A stretch of DNA of 64,000 nucleotides from Corticium candelabrum (GCF_963422355.1 NC_085094.1:3636391-3700390), one strand, 5' to 3'; shown: positions 42,083 through 55,069, numbered from the stretch's first letter. The notes: generated from the sequence alone by a model not told the origin. Translations and numbers: made by a program.

Positions 42083-42840
42083 TTCAAAGCCTACTTTGCA
42101 ACCGTTAGTGCAGAGAGAGCAGATATCGAGTGGCAGGTATCAAACTGCTCTGTCGTCTTCATACACTGCCATCGTCTCTTTCAGGTTCGCACGACTGCCG
42201 TTCTTGGCAACGGTCACACTTTCATCTTCTTTCCTTTTTGATATCAGCGCAACAGGTTGTGCATTTCCAAGCCGTCCACAGGCTGACTCGATCGGCAGTC
42301 AACTTATAATACACGACAATTGAGAGTGAACCGCACGGTCTCGGTTGTTCTGACCGTCCTTACTGTTGCAGTCTCTGCATTAAATCCTGTACCTTGTGAC
42401 CTCAGTCTCGTACTTGTAAACTGTCCTGCAAAAGCGCAAAGAACGTTTGTTTGAAAGGACGCGTGTGAGGGCATGCATATGCATGATACCTAGGACGTTG
42501 TCCTATATGCCTTTCCGTTTCACAAGAAAACCATTTCCAGATGTCCCCGCACCTAAACAGCATAGTCGAGTACTGTACATTCTTTTTCTGCGTTGTAGTT
42601 GTCGCCGTGTACGATACGATTTAGTTGCACTTGGAAAGATTGCTGTAATGTACGCAAAGAGACGTTTTAGGGTGGATGAAGCGCTGCAGTGTTGGACGCA
42701 ATCAGTGTACTCATCCGCCGCATCCTCCCTGCCCGTATTCGTCAGATCGTAAAGAAATGAGCACCGACGCCAGGAGGATCAGCCCAAAAGTTGTGTATTG
42801 CTTAGGCAAGGTCGAAAACATGGTGACGATCTGCGTGCAC
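42083..42840 (-). pseudogene. L3 remnant: TSP1, EMI-like and signal-peptide exons
   Basis: TSP1 exon 42085-42305 (CAACAGGTTGTGCATTTCCA, AAGCCGTCCACAGGCTGACT) with several indels. EMI exons lie at 42360-42430 and 42510-42690. The signal-peptide exon at 42720-42840 still reads FSTLPKQYTTFGLILLASVL, but its donor is GGCGGATGAGT instead of GGCGGGTGAGT, so GT has become AT. Confidence 0.82.
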
Positions 42841-43344
42841 GTGCCCTCTGAAAGTATTCTGTATTCTATTGCGCTTGCGCATAAATTTCTAGCAAGCCCT
42901 ATAGGTCAACTACGAAGTTTGCAAATTTATCCGAATTACAGATAGTTTATCGGACTCGATGCAGTCAAAAACAAATCATTGAGATGCAATGAATTATCAG
43001 TTGCTATTACTTTTTCTTCTACAACTGTCCGTAGGCTGTAGAGGTTGCCATTTTGTTACGTTTTCGAGTGCTAGGGGCATGCATGCAATATTCTGATCAA
43101 TTAAAGAGTTTGAAGACAACAAAGTTTCATGTTCGCCCGATTAAGCTAGCACTTTGACGTCGCACGTGATGCTAAGCTTGCTAGGAGTGCACGCGAGATT
43201 GCATGAGGCGTATAGCTGCATGCTGATGTGCGTTGTCTCAGTTCTGTCTCATGCAACGAATGGTGTGGACGAGCAATGCCATATGCAATGTTAAGCTGCC
43301 TATCTTAAGAATCTCGGTGCTGCCTGTAACAACGATAGCAATTT

Positions 43345-43519
<175 letters not shown>

Positions 43520-43554
43520 CTTCTGTGCTACAAAATGGGCAAACATGCTACGAT

Positions 43555-43880
43555 CAAACGCTAAAGTTTTGAACTGAGCTAGCAGCTGTTGCTATTATAT
43601 GTATACATTTTTTCATGAATGTTGCTTCTAGACTTTCTTGCTAGACAAAAGTTTCAAAATTGAGCTAACTTTATACATAATCACCAAGCTATATATATAT
43701 ATATATATATAAATGTATTATAGGTTTACTGCTACAGTGTTCTATAAAACCTATTTCAGTAATGCAACTGATGCAAAATTGCATAAAAAAATTCCAATTA
43801 GGAAACGAAAATCTTGACTCCTACAGGACATGCACAATCACCAAGCCCAAACTTACCAATTATACAAATGGAGTACTGAC
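43555..43880. repeat. Repeat A, copy 4 (partial)
   Basis: Near-identical to 37140-37480 with a shorter AT run (43691-43711). The following 43880-44040 matches 37500-37660 (GGGTCCGTTAGCCAG, ATTCTGGATCCGCGC). Confidence 0.75.
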
Positions 43881-44281
43881 CCTATTACTACTGCAGTACA
43901 CAAAGTCAAATACACACAATTCATAAAGGCCCAGCTAGGTGAGGATAGGGTAGGCCAATGGGCGTGGGTCCGTTAGCCAGGCAGCCAGCCCTTCAGCCTT
44001 TCGTGGTGACCAAATGCTTAGAAATTCTGGATCCGCGCCTGCCCTAGTGTAATTGCCACAACAATTCACAATCAGCCAGCAACGTCAAAACAAATGACAT
44101 CAGGTCACACTAATCATTTATACACTAGAGCAAACATCATATGTGCAATCTAATAAAAAAAGAATTGAATTAGCTAATGTCAAATGATTGATTTTATATC
44201 ATGCAGCGCTGAACAGTCAAACAACAAATTTGAACTATACAGACAAATCGAGCTATTTTTACGACAACAACGGCAGTCGTC

Positions 44282-46640
44282 TCAATCATCAGAATAAATT
44301 AGAGTAGGCAACACGACAGTGTCATATCCTCCCGACACATTCGACCATGTCTGGGCAGTCTCAGTATAATTGCATATTTGCGCTCCGTTGTTCGGATTCA
44401 ATTGTCCGTCGCGGTAACAGTCACTGCCAATGCGGCAACCGCACGTAGATGGTGACGCGAGGCAACCAAACGCAAGACCGCAAGTGCCATCGCCATTGCA
44501 CCTCTGGCAGTGGAGGCATCTGTACGGTTTGCCGATGCAAATTCCGTTCTGACAGGTATCACTGGCCGTGCAATTGTTGCCGTCGTCGCATGTTCCTTGG
44601 GAAAGCCTTTTCCAATAATTTCTTGAATAGTCCTTTTGGCATTGCTAACCAGTAAAATTAATTAGTTAATATAAATATAAATATAATAAAAATAAAGAAA
44701 TAATAAAAAATTAACATAATAAAATAAAAGTAAAAAATTAAAAATTAATATAAAAATACAAAAAGGAAAATAAAAAATTAGGATTTTAACTCATAATAGG
44801 TTTGGATCACGTGAAGCTCACATTGCAGCCATTTGGGCTTTTTTCGAGTTGCCTGTAGCATCTCCCTTCGATGTAACACGCCCTGTTGTCGTCGTCTCGA
44901 GTTCGACTATCATCGCAGCCAGGGCAACTTCTTCCCGAGCCGGATCGAGGAACTCGCACGTAACGAGTTCTTCTTTCTTGCAGTTTACCGCAACAGGGAG
45001 CAGCGCATGTCCACGACGACCACGAGTTTACTCGACAATCGACTAGAGAATAGAACGTGTTCATTAATATCAAAAATATAGATTTTATTGTGAAGCAATT
45101 GCAATAGGTATCGGCTATTAATTTAATTAACCGGCACTGATAGTTGTGTAAAGCAATTAGACCATTGCGAGAGAAGATATTGTACATGCAACCTTAATTA
45201 TCAATTTCTTACTGTTGCACGGTCGGCATTGGTTTCGGTACGTCGTTCTCGTGTAGTACTCAATGCTGCTTCTGTATTTCGTCCTATAGCAACAGAAATA
45301 CGTTACAGGTATACGTATACTACCAGTATAATGTACAACTTCTGCCCAAACAGTAATAGATACAGAATTACCGATCTTGTCACAACGGATAAGTTACTGT
45401 ATTGCTGTCTAGAGTATGTCTGAACAGAGATCATCAGGTTGAATACAAAATAGGGCACGTGCACCGGCACCCGCGCTTTTATTAGAGTATCTGTACGTGT
45501 AAGTATTAAAGGACTGGAAGGGTTCGAGCTGATGCGTGCAGTTGCATACAATCAATACCGCAAGAGATGGAGATTCAGGAGAAGGCTACCGCGTGTTGAT
45601 GTTTGTCGCGCGCGAATGGAAAGTTAGCACTAGCACATAGCGAGTCGATTTCTGACTGCGTTTAGCTACGTCGTGACGCGAACTGACACTCGAGAGGTAC
45701 CGAGAACTCAGTAGAAAGAATAACTAGTAACCTCGACACATCTGTCCATCTCTAATCACCTCACACGGACTGGTGCAACGTTCTGTCGTAGACTACCGGT
45801 AAACCACACCCCACCCATGCAGTCATTACGAATTGAGTCAATCGTCGCAAAAGCCGGCGTTGCTCCTCCCACTCACGGTACCCGTAACACAACTCCTGTT
45901 AGCACGTGGATTGTGACAATGTTTACAGAAGCACCATGTTATGCAGTTGAGTGGATTTTAGTTTCCTGCACTGATAAGAATCTATGGACACCACGCGTCG
46001 ACAAAGTAAGGAAAGGGCATGATCCAATAAAATTATGTGGAGCCCCATGGCATGACAATATATAGACACCCGGCTCCCAAGACCACAAGCACAGAATCCA
46101 ATTGCCGTTAGTTTTACGTAACTCAAAGTGCCAAGTCTTACTTGTCATGCTTCAAGTTCAACAATCAAGAGACATGCGGTGTCCGTCTCCGACCAACAGA
46201 GTCTAGGAAAGGTCGAACATGCAATTGCATGCTCCTTCATGCATGATTCCCTAAGTTTCTCACCAGAAGATACGAGGTTTTGAAGCGCGTAAATGCTTGT
46301 GCTGCACGAGATTCTGATTATACAGTTAACCTACCTACGGCCTGTGCAGCGACCCCATCCAAACACTCCACACTTGTAATAGTAGTGCTCTCGATAAGCC
46401 GTTTGCTTGTATCGGGAATCTTGGACAGAAGTCGACACACATTCTCTGCACCGATAGCGACTCCTAACACGTACAGTACAACAAATCGAGACAAATTCAG
46501 CAGTCAGTCTGTATTACACTAGCTCACCCGCCACAACCTCCTTGTCCGTACTCGTCTGCACGAGAGCAATGCATGAGAACGAGCAACGTCGACGCTAACA
46601 GCATCCAATGAACGAAACGAATGTGTGCCATCCACTGCAT
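44282..46640 (-). CDS. S4: secreted EMI-like/TSP1/cysteine-rich protein, intact (298 aa)
   Basis: Exons 46528-46640, 46335-46463, 45213-45283, 44822-45042 and 44282-44644; 897 nt, in frame to a TGA. Signal peptide MQWMAHIRFVHWMLLASTLL; EMI-like RYRCRECVSTSVQD, YKCGVFGWGRC; TSP1 VNSWSSWTCAAPCCGKLQER, RSGSGRSCPGCDDSRTR; module GTCDDGNNCTASDTC, NGICIGKPYRCLHCQRC, STCGCRIGSDCY. The EMI and TSP1 parts have gained extra cysteines relative to S1 and S3 (RVSYS to CVSTS, PS to PGC), which could alter disulfide pairing. Otherwise the closest relative of S3. Confidence 0.9.
44650..44800. repeat. A-rich low-complexity intron of S4
   Basis: A/T-only tract between exons 5 and 4; the shortest of the five copies. 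Confidence 0.8.
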
Positions 46641-46689
46641 AGCTACACGAGAATAAGTGAAGAATGTCTAGTTATGGTCTGTTGACTGC

Positions 46690-46755
46690 ATGCATATATA
46701 CATACACCATCTAATTAGCCCGTTCTTTGCTCGAGTTAGATTGACGTAATTTCAC
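46690..46755 (-). promoter_or_regulatory. S4 core promoter candidate: TATATA and TTACGTCA
   Basis: TTACGTCA (minus strand) at 46742-46749 and TATATA near 46694-46700, about 55 bases upstream of the S4 ATG. Confidence 0.4.
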
Positions 46756-46879
46756 AAATTCCCGCGTATACCCCTATTATTATTGGGCGGAAACAACACA
46801 AAACCCCGGTTAGTTAGACTGTCTTTTCCCGTTCTCTGCCCGAGCTAACTAATTAGCACAAAGTCCAGCCATACTAAAT

Positions 46880-47283
46880 ATATAAAGTGATAACAGATTC
46901 CCACGTGACCAATTGCAAATTGCCTCTGAAGTCGCGGCTGTTTCGACATTCGCGTTGGTCGCGTCGCCATGTTGCTGCCTTCGCAGGGAACGGGTGTAGC
47001 GAACGTGGCAGCTATTCGACGCGCGTACAGAACACACGCGGGTAATCGCAGCCCTTAGTCGTCTTACAACCGTTGTTACTGTCGCAAGCTTCTAGTATAC
47101 TTGGCAGTCGGCTAGGCACGCGCGTGTCTAGAGCGTGCCCACGCAACTTGCACCACAAACGTCACCACGTCGAGCTTTAACTAATTGCTGTGACGTCTTA
47201 CCTGGCTTTGCGGCGAGTTCGGATTCGGGTCGTTCGTGTACAGTATACGTAGCACTTTCCTTGGATGCGGATGCGTGTGTGTG

Positions 47284-47377
<94 letters not shown>

Positions 47378-47890
47378 GGACAACCGAAACCGTCGCAGTA
47401 CTGGCACGTCTCGCACGTCTACGCCGTTTCTTTGCATTCACCGTTAGTTAATTAATGCACTGGTCGTTCTTTCCAATTACTAGTAGTCGAAAGTAGAACC
47501 CACGCGCATGTCTGTTCACGCCTAGAGACGCATTTTTAGAAAGTATTAACCTGACATTAAATCCAATTTATATTGAGATGCTACACTGTCTACGCCTCTT
47601 TCAGGTTGGCACCGTTGCCGTTCTTGGCAACAGTCACGGTGTGTGTTCTTTCCACTTTAATATTAGCGCAACAGGTTGTGCATTTCCAAGCCGTCCACAG
47701 GCTGACTCGACAGTCAACTAGAATACACGACAGTTGGGGGTGAACCGCACAGTCTCGTTGTCTTGACCGTCCTTACTGTTGCAGTCTCTGCATTGAATCT
47801 TGTATATTGTGACGTCTCTATTGACAGTCTCGTGCTTGTACACTGTCCTGCAACAGCGCAAAAGAAGTTTGTTTGAAAGGACGCTTGTGA
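46880..47890 (-). pseudogene. L4 remnant with microsatellites in its exons
   Basis: Exon-6 start fragment 46920-47160 (TTACAACCGTTGTTACTGTC, CTTGGCAGTCGGCTAGGCAC). Exon 5 lies at 47200-47460, with GGATTCGGGTCGTTC and TCGGACAACCGAAACCGTCG split by a GT array. A TSP1/EMI stretch follows at 47590-47880 (CAACAGGTTGTGCATTTCCA, ATTGTGACGTCTCTATTGAC). The FN3-like part is deleted and the signal-peptide exon is replaced by the CA array starting at 47902. Confidence 0.82.
47270..47376. repeat. (GT)n expansion inside L4 exon 5
   Basis: About 48 GT units sit exactly where L2 reads ACGCGTGTTGGACAAC and L1 reads ACGCGTGTCGGACAAC. The sequence on both sides is ordinary exon 5. Confidence 0.92.
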
Positions 47891-47899
47891 GGGCATGAT

Positions 47900-48007
<108 letters not shown>

Positions 48008-48014
48008 TCTTCTG

Positions 48015-48640
48015 TGTTAGATATTAGACAGACACGCTATGATCAAATGGTCAAGTTTTAACTGGGCTGCAGCTGTTGTTATTTATTGCTACAGTGTTGT
48101 ATAAAACCTATTTCAGTAATACAACCGATGCAAAATTGCATAAAATTAGTAAACCAGGATCTTGACTTCTACCTGGTATGTGACATGCACAATCACAGCA
48201 ACAATAGATGACACAAAAATTACCACTGTCCATTGAGAACAATAAAAATACATGATTGGAAGCAAATAGTATAGAAACTAATTATGACTTCTCATGAACA
48301 AGTAGCTATCATGTAAACATTATTTACCTTGCCAATGGTTCCTATAATGCCCATAGTCAGACAGCAGCGGGCATCACTGGTGAAAAGTATATGCTTCATG
48401 CCGTTTATTTTTACAATAAAACCTTTAGACATAGAAGCGATGATACCCCAAGTCTACAGGAGGGGTGATACCCCAGGTCTACGTACCATAATATACTAAC
48501 AATACACACACAGTACCTCTACACAATAAACTGTAGCATACCATGGCAAGTCAAGTTCCAAAATAGATATTGGCACAGAAGATATCTAAAAATCAGTATT
48601 TAATTAATATTAACAGGCAGACAGTTCTGAACAACAAAAT
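48015..48640. repeat. Repeat A, copy 5
   Basis: Similar to 13690-14300 with the same exon-skipping junction as copy 2 (GAGAACAATAAAAATACATG). It contains CAGACAGCAGCGGGCATCA and a TACAGGAGGGGTGATACCCC stretch. Confidence 0.75.
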
Positions 48641-48787
48641 CCTAAAAATTATGACCTCCCAACGTAAGATGACCCAAATGCTTAGTGACCTCTGCAAATC
48701 ACTGAATTACAAACTTGTGGCCCCCACAGCAAATTTGCCAGCCCCCGGACACTTAATAATGACCGGCCCCTAAATTAGCTAATTAAT

Positions 48788-48875
48788 ATTACAATTATTT
48801 AACGAAGTGGCTAGTGAGGCGGTACCGGCCCCGGATGCGGAGGTGGAGTGCCGGTAATTTGCACGTGACCCATAC
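48788..48875. repeat. Left member of ~90-bp inverted repeat pair
   Basis: ACGAAGTGGCTAGTGAGGCG, GGATGCGGAGG and CGGTAATTTGCACGTGACC recur, inverted, at 57603-57695. The pair encloses the SWIM/PHD gene. Confidence 0.65.
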
Positions 48876-49311
48876 TCCCGGATTCCTGCTAACGTGCGTA
48901 CTGGGTTCATTGTGACATTATCGTTCGTATTATGTTATGGATGCGGTGATGGAGTGTACGTGCACGCGTTCTTGAACATGCATAGCTAGTCTAGTCGTTT
49001 TCAATAGAAGGAGCACCTAGTTTTGAAGTGTTCATTGCGTCACTACGGAAGCCGAGTGTCACGTAATTTGGATACAAAGAACAAGTTTCGGAATGTATTT
49101 CACATGGTGCGACAGAGTTGGAAGCTGTGTTGTATGACTGTGATTGTAGTAATAAATGTACTAATTAATTAATTAATTAATTAATCAGTGACTGTGTTGA
49201 CTGTCTAAGCTAAATATATTGGTTTTATTAGCTAGTTAATAATTGATTGCTATGTAGTTGTTGAACTTTACTTTAGAGATTTGTAGTTAGTTAGGTATCC
49301 TAAATGCATGT

Positions 49312-49567
49312 GCTGTATAACTGGTTATTTCTGCGATCATGATATTCTTGCGTATTCTGCGAAGAAATCAGATTTATGGAGTGCACAAATAGAATTTGCA
49401 AATATTTATGCTTATCTTCGAGTCCCAGGAGTCATGTTGCGACACATGTACATGCATGTGTACATGTGTGTACCAGTAACTGTCTTCCTTGTTGAAATGC
49501 AGAAATTTAATTCGCAGCTAAAACTTTTGTCTAGATTCTCAAATTGCAGTAATAACCGGTTATATAC
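49312..49567. mobile_element. MITE (TATAACYGGTTATT ends), second copy
   Basis: TGTATAACTGGTTATTTCTG at the left and the inverse of TATATAACCGGTTATTACTG at the right. The interior resembles the element at 11211-11419 in inverse orientation (GCAAATATTTATGCTTATC). Confidence 0.65.
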
Positions 49568-49820
49568 GTAACTATATGGTATATAGTTAGGTAGGTAGGC
49601 AGGTGCATACATAGGTAGGTAGATTATCATTTTAGTTCTTATGTCACTGTGGTTTGAAGAGAGTAAAAAGATACTGGTAAAATAGCATTACATGATTCTG
49701 TCATCTGCTCTGCCAGATCTTGCTCTTAATATATAGTCAAACAACACTGCATAGCTTGCACATAATACACACACGTTTCTAATTTTACATAGCAACAGTT
49801 GCCTCTACAGCCAGTTTATC

Positions 49821-51370
49821 TTATTTGCTAGTCTTGTGACAGCTTTGGCAAAACCACCACTTTGATTTGGGTCTTTCTTTAAGACCAACACAACTCATGT
49901 GGGACCACAAGAGGCAATAGTCACACAAAATTGATGCTTCCTCATCCAAGTTGTGAAAGCAAACTTGGCAAACATAACTGCAATGTTTACGTTTCTGCTT
50001 GACAACATCTGTAAGTAGTAGCCAGGCATCATAGGTGAAAAAGTTTCGAATTATGTGCAAGTCAACATTGTCATCAAGGACTGCATTAGAGATGTTTCCT
50101 TGCTGAACTTTGATGTCTGATTCATCGATCAGCGTCTTGCGATTTTGTAGTGCAGCAGCTGCTATATTGTCATCAACAAACCATGCTAACATGACTGCAA
50201 AGTATGCAAAAGCACCTCGTGAACAAGGCCTTAATTATAAGCAAGTAAATAGACATGTGAATACCTCTTTCTTTCAATGATGTGTGTAACTTAATGAATG
50301 GTTGTACTTTTCCTGACTTTGCTTTCTTCTTAGCCGGTAAACTAATCACAGTCAATTCATGGCCTTTTGGACGGCCACGTTTTTGAAGAATAGGAGGCAT
50401 TAAAATACGTAGAAACAGTATTATTTGATTTCCTTTCATCCTTAGCAGTGATATTACAGTATTTCAGTGATTATGTGCATCAGGGGTATGTGCAGAAGAG
50501 TCACTCAGTAACATTGTTACAGTGAGTAAGGGTATTTGTTCTGTGAGTACTGTACATTGTTTAAGGAACAGTATGATCAAATTCATTGCATTGACAAATT
50601 CAACAGTAGCGTGAAGGCAACTAGGAATATAATATTCTCCTTGGACATCTAATTATGCAGGCAAAGCTAGCAGGTATCCCAGGTTTTGAGCCCTTTTTTC
50701 ACAACGCATGCATGCAAGTTTCACTGATACTGAAAACTCCACGCTAGCAATGCTTAATTAACAAGTCAAGTTGGCATTGCACATACACCACCAAAATTAA
50801 TCATCTTTTCTAACATGTCATTTAATTCTATTTTTTGATTAAATAGTTACTCTGTAGGTAGTTCCATATACAGTCTGTTGATATGCTGATTGTTGTGCCT
50901 AAAAATTTAGTGTAGAACTAGCTGGCATGGTGCTTGCATTTAGTTGCTTGTGAAACTGTTAGGTACAGAGTCTACTATCAGATATGCTGATCACTTAAAT
51001 TGAATGAGGTTGTAAGTAAGTAGAGTATTCTAATCAATGCAATTAATGCCTCTGATTAAAACTCACTTTGGAGATTTTGTAAATTTCGTTTGTCATAGTT
51101 AGAGGTAGTTGCTTCGGATGAGAGAGTTTCTGATGGATGAGAGAGTGGTTGTGATTCACTAACTGTAACACTTCTTGGCTCTGTCAATACAGAAAACTAT
51201 TCATCAGCGGACACAATGTATTAAACAGCATGAATTTTACTTAGCATTCAACAATAAGGGAAGTGTTTTGAGAACTTACCCTGAACAATGATATTTTCAG
51301 TAGGCGCACATACTGCTTTATTCTTTGCAAAGTTTGTTTTGTCTGATTTTAGTGAATGATCATCTGCTGC
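49821..51370 (-). CDS. SWIM/PHD gene, 3' exons (RPKG linker and PHD-type finger)
   Basis: Exons 51281-51368 and 51068-51184 (low complexity, serine-rich), 50265 to about 50420 (KRGRPKGHELTVISLPAKKK, a basic AT-hook-like linker) and 49821-50194. The last encodes MLAWFVDDNIAAAALQNRKT, NFFTYDAWLLL and a PHD-type zinc finger: C-x2-C (YVCQVC), C-x2-C (CDYC), H-x2-C (SHMSC) and C-x2-C (FCQSC), ending CHKTSK and TAA. This tail is typical of multi-copy invertebrate proteins carrying a SWIM finger and derived from MULE-type transposases, as I recall the family. The exons are in phase (LKERG to V-MLAWF). The upstream part of the gene is damaged, so expression of a full protein is doubtful. Confidence 0.68.
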
Positions 51371-51535
51371 AACACACATAATTGTATGGAACATATTAGC
51401 CTAGTTTTTCTTACAATAATGTGGTTTGTTGTCTGTGTCAAGAGAGGTAATATGTTAATGCATACATGTAGGTATGTGTGCAGTATGTCTGTCTGTACAG
51501 TATACAAGTATGCACACGTTTAAAGGGTATATATG

Positions 51536-51536
<1 letters not shown>

Positions 51537-51586
<50 letters not shown>

Positions 51587-51605
51587 CGTGCATGCGTGTG
51601 TGTGT

Positions 51606-51690
<85 letters not shown>
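51537..51690. repeat. (GT)n microsatellite in SWIM/PHD gene region
   Basis: Two GT runs separated by GCGTGCGTGCATGCG and GGTGTG interruptions. Confidence 0.95.
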
Positions 51691-51691
<1 letters not shown>

Positions 51692-51705
51692 CATGCATGT
51701 ATGTG

Positions 51706-52154
51706 CCATATTTCCTCAAATATTAACACGTGGGTTACTATTATTTCAACCTAATTAGCTCCATGGGTGACTATTCAAGCACTTTTTTTACTATTTTTCA
51801 ACATCTGGTATTATGCCTTTTCCACTCATTTGTTTTCATTTTTATGTAGATTTATTTGAATTTCTTTTTATCCACTGACGAAGGTTCTGTTTGTCGACTT
51901 TGTATTTTGTTGCCACGCATTGTTCAGAGATGATGCTCTACCTTCCTTCACAATATTCAATTTTTCAGATCTCTTTTTCTCTTCGTAGACAGTTCTTGGC
52001 AAATGGCAAACTAAACAATGAGTGTGAACAATGTCGGATACCAGTCTTCGGCTCCAAGGCATGGGTTACTGTTCAAACATGGGTTACTATCATTTCAAAC
52101 TGATCTGATCCTTCAGTTATATTCGAGTACAGTTTATTATTCAAGGAAATATGG
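51706..52154. mobile_element. MITE, about 449 bp (CCATATTTCC ends)
   Basis: Left CCATATTTCCTCAAATATTA; right, inverted, CCATATTTCCTTGAATAATA. The ends resemble those of the element at 11596-12049. Internal GGGTTACTATTATTTCAA blocks are repeated near both ends. Confidence 0.7.
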
Positions 52155-52177
52155 TATGTATGTATAGGTTATTGTGT

Positions 52178-52270
52178 AATTAGCATGCTATATGGTTTTT
52201 AAAGCCTGAGGGGCATGGTTATCAAGGTCTAAAACCCTGCTGCTACTAAAAGCCATATAGCATGCTAATC
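52178..52270. mobile_element. 93-bp hairpin element
   Basis: TAATTAGCATGCTATATGG at the left and its exact inverse at the right, with a 55-base centre that is itself partly self-complementary (AAAACC...GGTTTTT). It starts about 25 bases after the previous MITE. Confidence 0.65.
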
Positions 52271-52797
52271 ATATAATAAGTAATTTATACAATGGTTATG
52301 TGATGTGTATATGATAAGTGAGAGTCCAATATTAACCGGAACTTCTTGCACACCTGCCGTACAATATTTCATATACTCCATCTAAATAAGCACTTGTGAC
52401 TGGTCGCACGTCTTGTGACCATGGTATAAGTGTATACGTATGCATGCATGCATGTATGTATAAATGTATGTATGTCTGCGTGTGAAGACACTGTTGGTTT
52501 ATAAGTTTTGGGTACCATTGGTGGAGTCTGTAACACCATGATTAGATTTCATAGTGTTTTGTGAGTAGAGTGATTTGTTGTAAATTTTGTACGTTTTTGG
52601 TGGAGTCGTACAGACTCCTATAATACAAAGAAAAAATGTATGTATCAGTGTTGTACAATATTTACAATATTGTCTGTTGGTAATATTCTCAGGCTTCATT
52701 GTACTACACTTATCTCTAATTCAGGCCTTGCTTCCCATAGAGAGCAAGCAGCCACTACATAAAAGTGTCTCCACTGAAACCATTGAACCACTATGAT

Positions 52798-53005
52798 GTA
52801 GGTAGGCAGGTAGGTGTAGGTAGGTAGGTAGGTAGGTAGGTAGGTAGGTAGGTAGGTAGGTGTAGATAGGTAGGTAGGTAGGTAGATACACAGGTATGCG
52901 TAAAATCTGTTAGACAATTACATGTCAAGGGTTTATCAAGATTAAGCAGTAGTCATGTTTCTCTCCTTCAGTTGAATCTATTGGCACAAAAGAATTAATA
53001 AAATG
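52798..53005. repeat. Second copy of a SWIM-gene exon with (TAGG)n
   Basis: A TAGG array (52798-52892) followed by GTCAAGGGTTTATCAAGATT, TTCTCTCCTTCAGTTGAATC and ATTGGCACAAAAGAATTAAT. The same order occurs at 55070-55230, where the exon is better preserved. Here 12-15 bases of the exon are missing and its donor is ATGTAATTG instead of AGGTAATTG. Confidence 0.75.
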
Positions 53006-53251
53006 TACTAGTAGTCTCTCATCAATTCGATCAGTGAGTCCATCAGCGCTGAGACCGTGCTTCTACTGACTTGAACTTTTAGTGTTCTGTGCGTAGAAGT
53101 TTGTGTCTAACAAGTTATTGTCAGTCAGTCAGTCAGTTTGCTGTGATTGTACGGACTTGAACTGTCATGGATAATATTTTTAACTTTAGTGTTTTGTATG
53201 TAACAAAAGCTTGTGTGTAATGATTAGTTTTGTCAGTCAGTCAGTCAGTCA

Positions 53252-54805
53252 GGGGGGTGAGCTTCTAGAGCATGCGCAATCTCGAGGGTAACACGCACCT
53301 TTCGCCGATCTTGCTGTACACGAAGTCCACGTTTCCGGGTCTGCTTCTGAACCGTAGATCATCTTGCCGTTGACTAGGCTTTGTAAGTTCACTACTTACC
53401 ATTTCGTGCATCTTGTGAGAGACTTTGCCTGCGTAGAGACGCGTAGGAAGCCATTTCTTGAAAACGGCTTCTTGAGGGTAAGAGACTGCTGTTCAAGCTG
53501 AAGGCGCCTGATTCACATTCTGAACAGATACACGTGGAGTGGAAGCACAGATTACTCATTGCCTAGAGATGAATTAGTTTTGGCGAGTGAAATCATGCCA
53601 CCTGGGAACCCATTTTGGGTAACCAGACATGTAGGCGTTCCCCGTTGTTTCTGGGCAGTCTAGCTTGCTTCTGTATATATGTGATTGGCCAAGTCGAAGT
53701 TCTTACTGTGATAACTTGCACTCGATAGGTACCCTGACGCGGATCAGAGTACGGTACACGTACTCTGTAGTCTGTTTACAATTAGGTCTGCAGTCTACAA
53801 GTCCCAGCAACAGTTATGTCTAAAGTAACACAACACATACGCACTATTCCATAGCTGTAATGTCTAAATCAGAAAGCAGAGGCTGTTCTACCTCATCTGC
53901 AGTTGATCAAGACGTGTATAGTAGTGATGTCAAAATTGAAGATGTTACTTGTCAAAAATGTCACTGAGGCACTGAAGCTGATGGTTTACGACCAATAATT
54001 GAACAGCAAGCAAATGAAATAGTGGAACTTCAAAACAAGATTAGAGTTCTTGAGCAAGACCTTGCATCTGCAGAGTCTGGGTTGCAAGGAAAGGCATTCT
54101 CATGATAAAATCAAGTCTTACACAGGTTTTGTGTAGAGAAATGTACTTGATACAGTGTGGAGTTCGACTGAAAGCAGCCAAGACAATTTTTCTGTATAGC
54201 AAACAAAGAATCAGGCCAAGGCACATCAAGTGATGTGTAAGCTCATGAGCTCACCGCCTTCCATGAAGAGTTGCATAGGCTAGACAAACTTTTGCTGACT
54301 CTAGTTCGACAAGATACATAGTTTCACAGTTCCACAGTTCAAGTAGTCTGCTAGATGGGGGAAAAGTAGTCCTAATTTCAGCCGCACAGACAGTGACAGT
54401 GCAGCACGTTTGGTTACCCCGAATGGGTTACCCTACTACAAAATCTTTGCCCTACCACGAAATCTTCATCTGACAAAACTTCCATCACTAAGCAATGAGT
54501 AGTCTGTCTTTCCACTCCACGTGCATCTGTTCAGAATGTGAATCAGACGACTTCAGCTTGAACTGCAGTCTCTTACCCTCGAGAAGCCATACTCAAGAAA
54601 TGGCTTCGTACGCGTCTCTACGCTGGCAAAGTCTCTCACAAGATGCACGAAATAGTAAGTAGTGAACTTACTTACAAAGCCTAGTCAACGGCAAGATGAT
54701 CTACGGTTCAGAAGCAGACCCAGAAACGTGGACTTCGTGTACAGCAAGATCGGCGAAAGGTGCGTGTTACCCTTGAGATTGCGCTTCCTTAGAAGCTCCG
54801 CCCCC
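53252..54805. mobile_element. 1.55-kb DNA transposon with ~320-bp terminal inverted repeats
   Basis: Arms about 53252-53580 and 54490-54805 are inverted copies (GCAATCTCGAGGGTAACACG, GTAGATCATCTTGCCGTTGA, TCTTGTGAGAGACTTTGCC). The interior, 53858-54120, keeps a decayed frame with MSKSESRGCSTSSAVDQD, a coiled-coil ELQNKIRVLEQDLASAESGL and SHDKIKSYTGF. This pattern recalls the N-terminal half of ISL2EU/IS4EU-type (Harbinger-related) transposases. The catalytic part is gone. It sits in the middle of the SWIM/PHD gene. Confidence 0.75.
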
Positions 54806-55069
54806 GAATATCGTCTATTATGAAGGTCGATGATTGACTTTGCATGGACATCATGCGGATTGACTTGGGTCATATTGAGGAACCGTAAGTGCATCTTTCC
54901 TACATGTAGTAATACTTCAGTTAGTCAGCGTGCACACCTAGGAATATACATGGAGGTCTGCCTAAAAACAACTCAGGCAGAGGTCAGCGGAAGTACTCGG
55001 GTTTGATCCCCTGGTGATTTTGAGGGGCTGGTGTCCCTAACGCATACATGTATCTTCAACAAGAGTATG

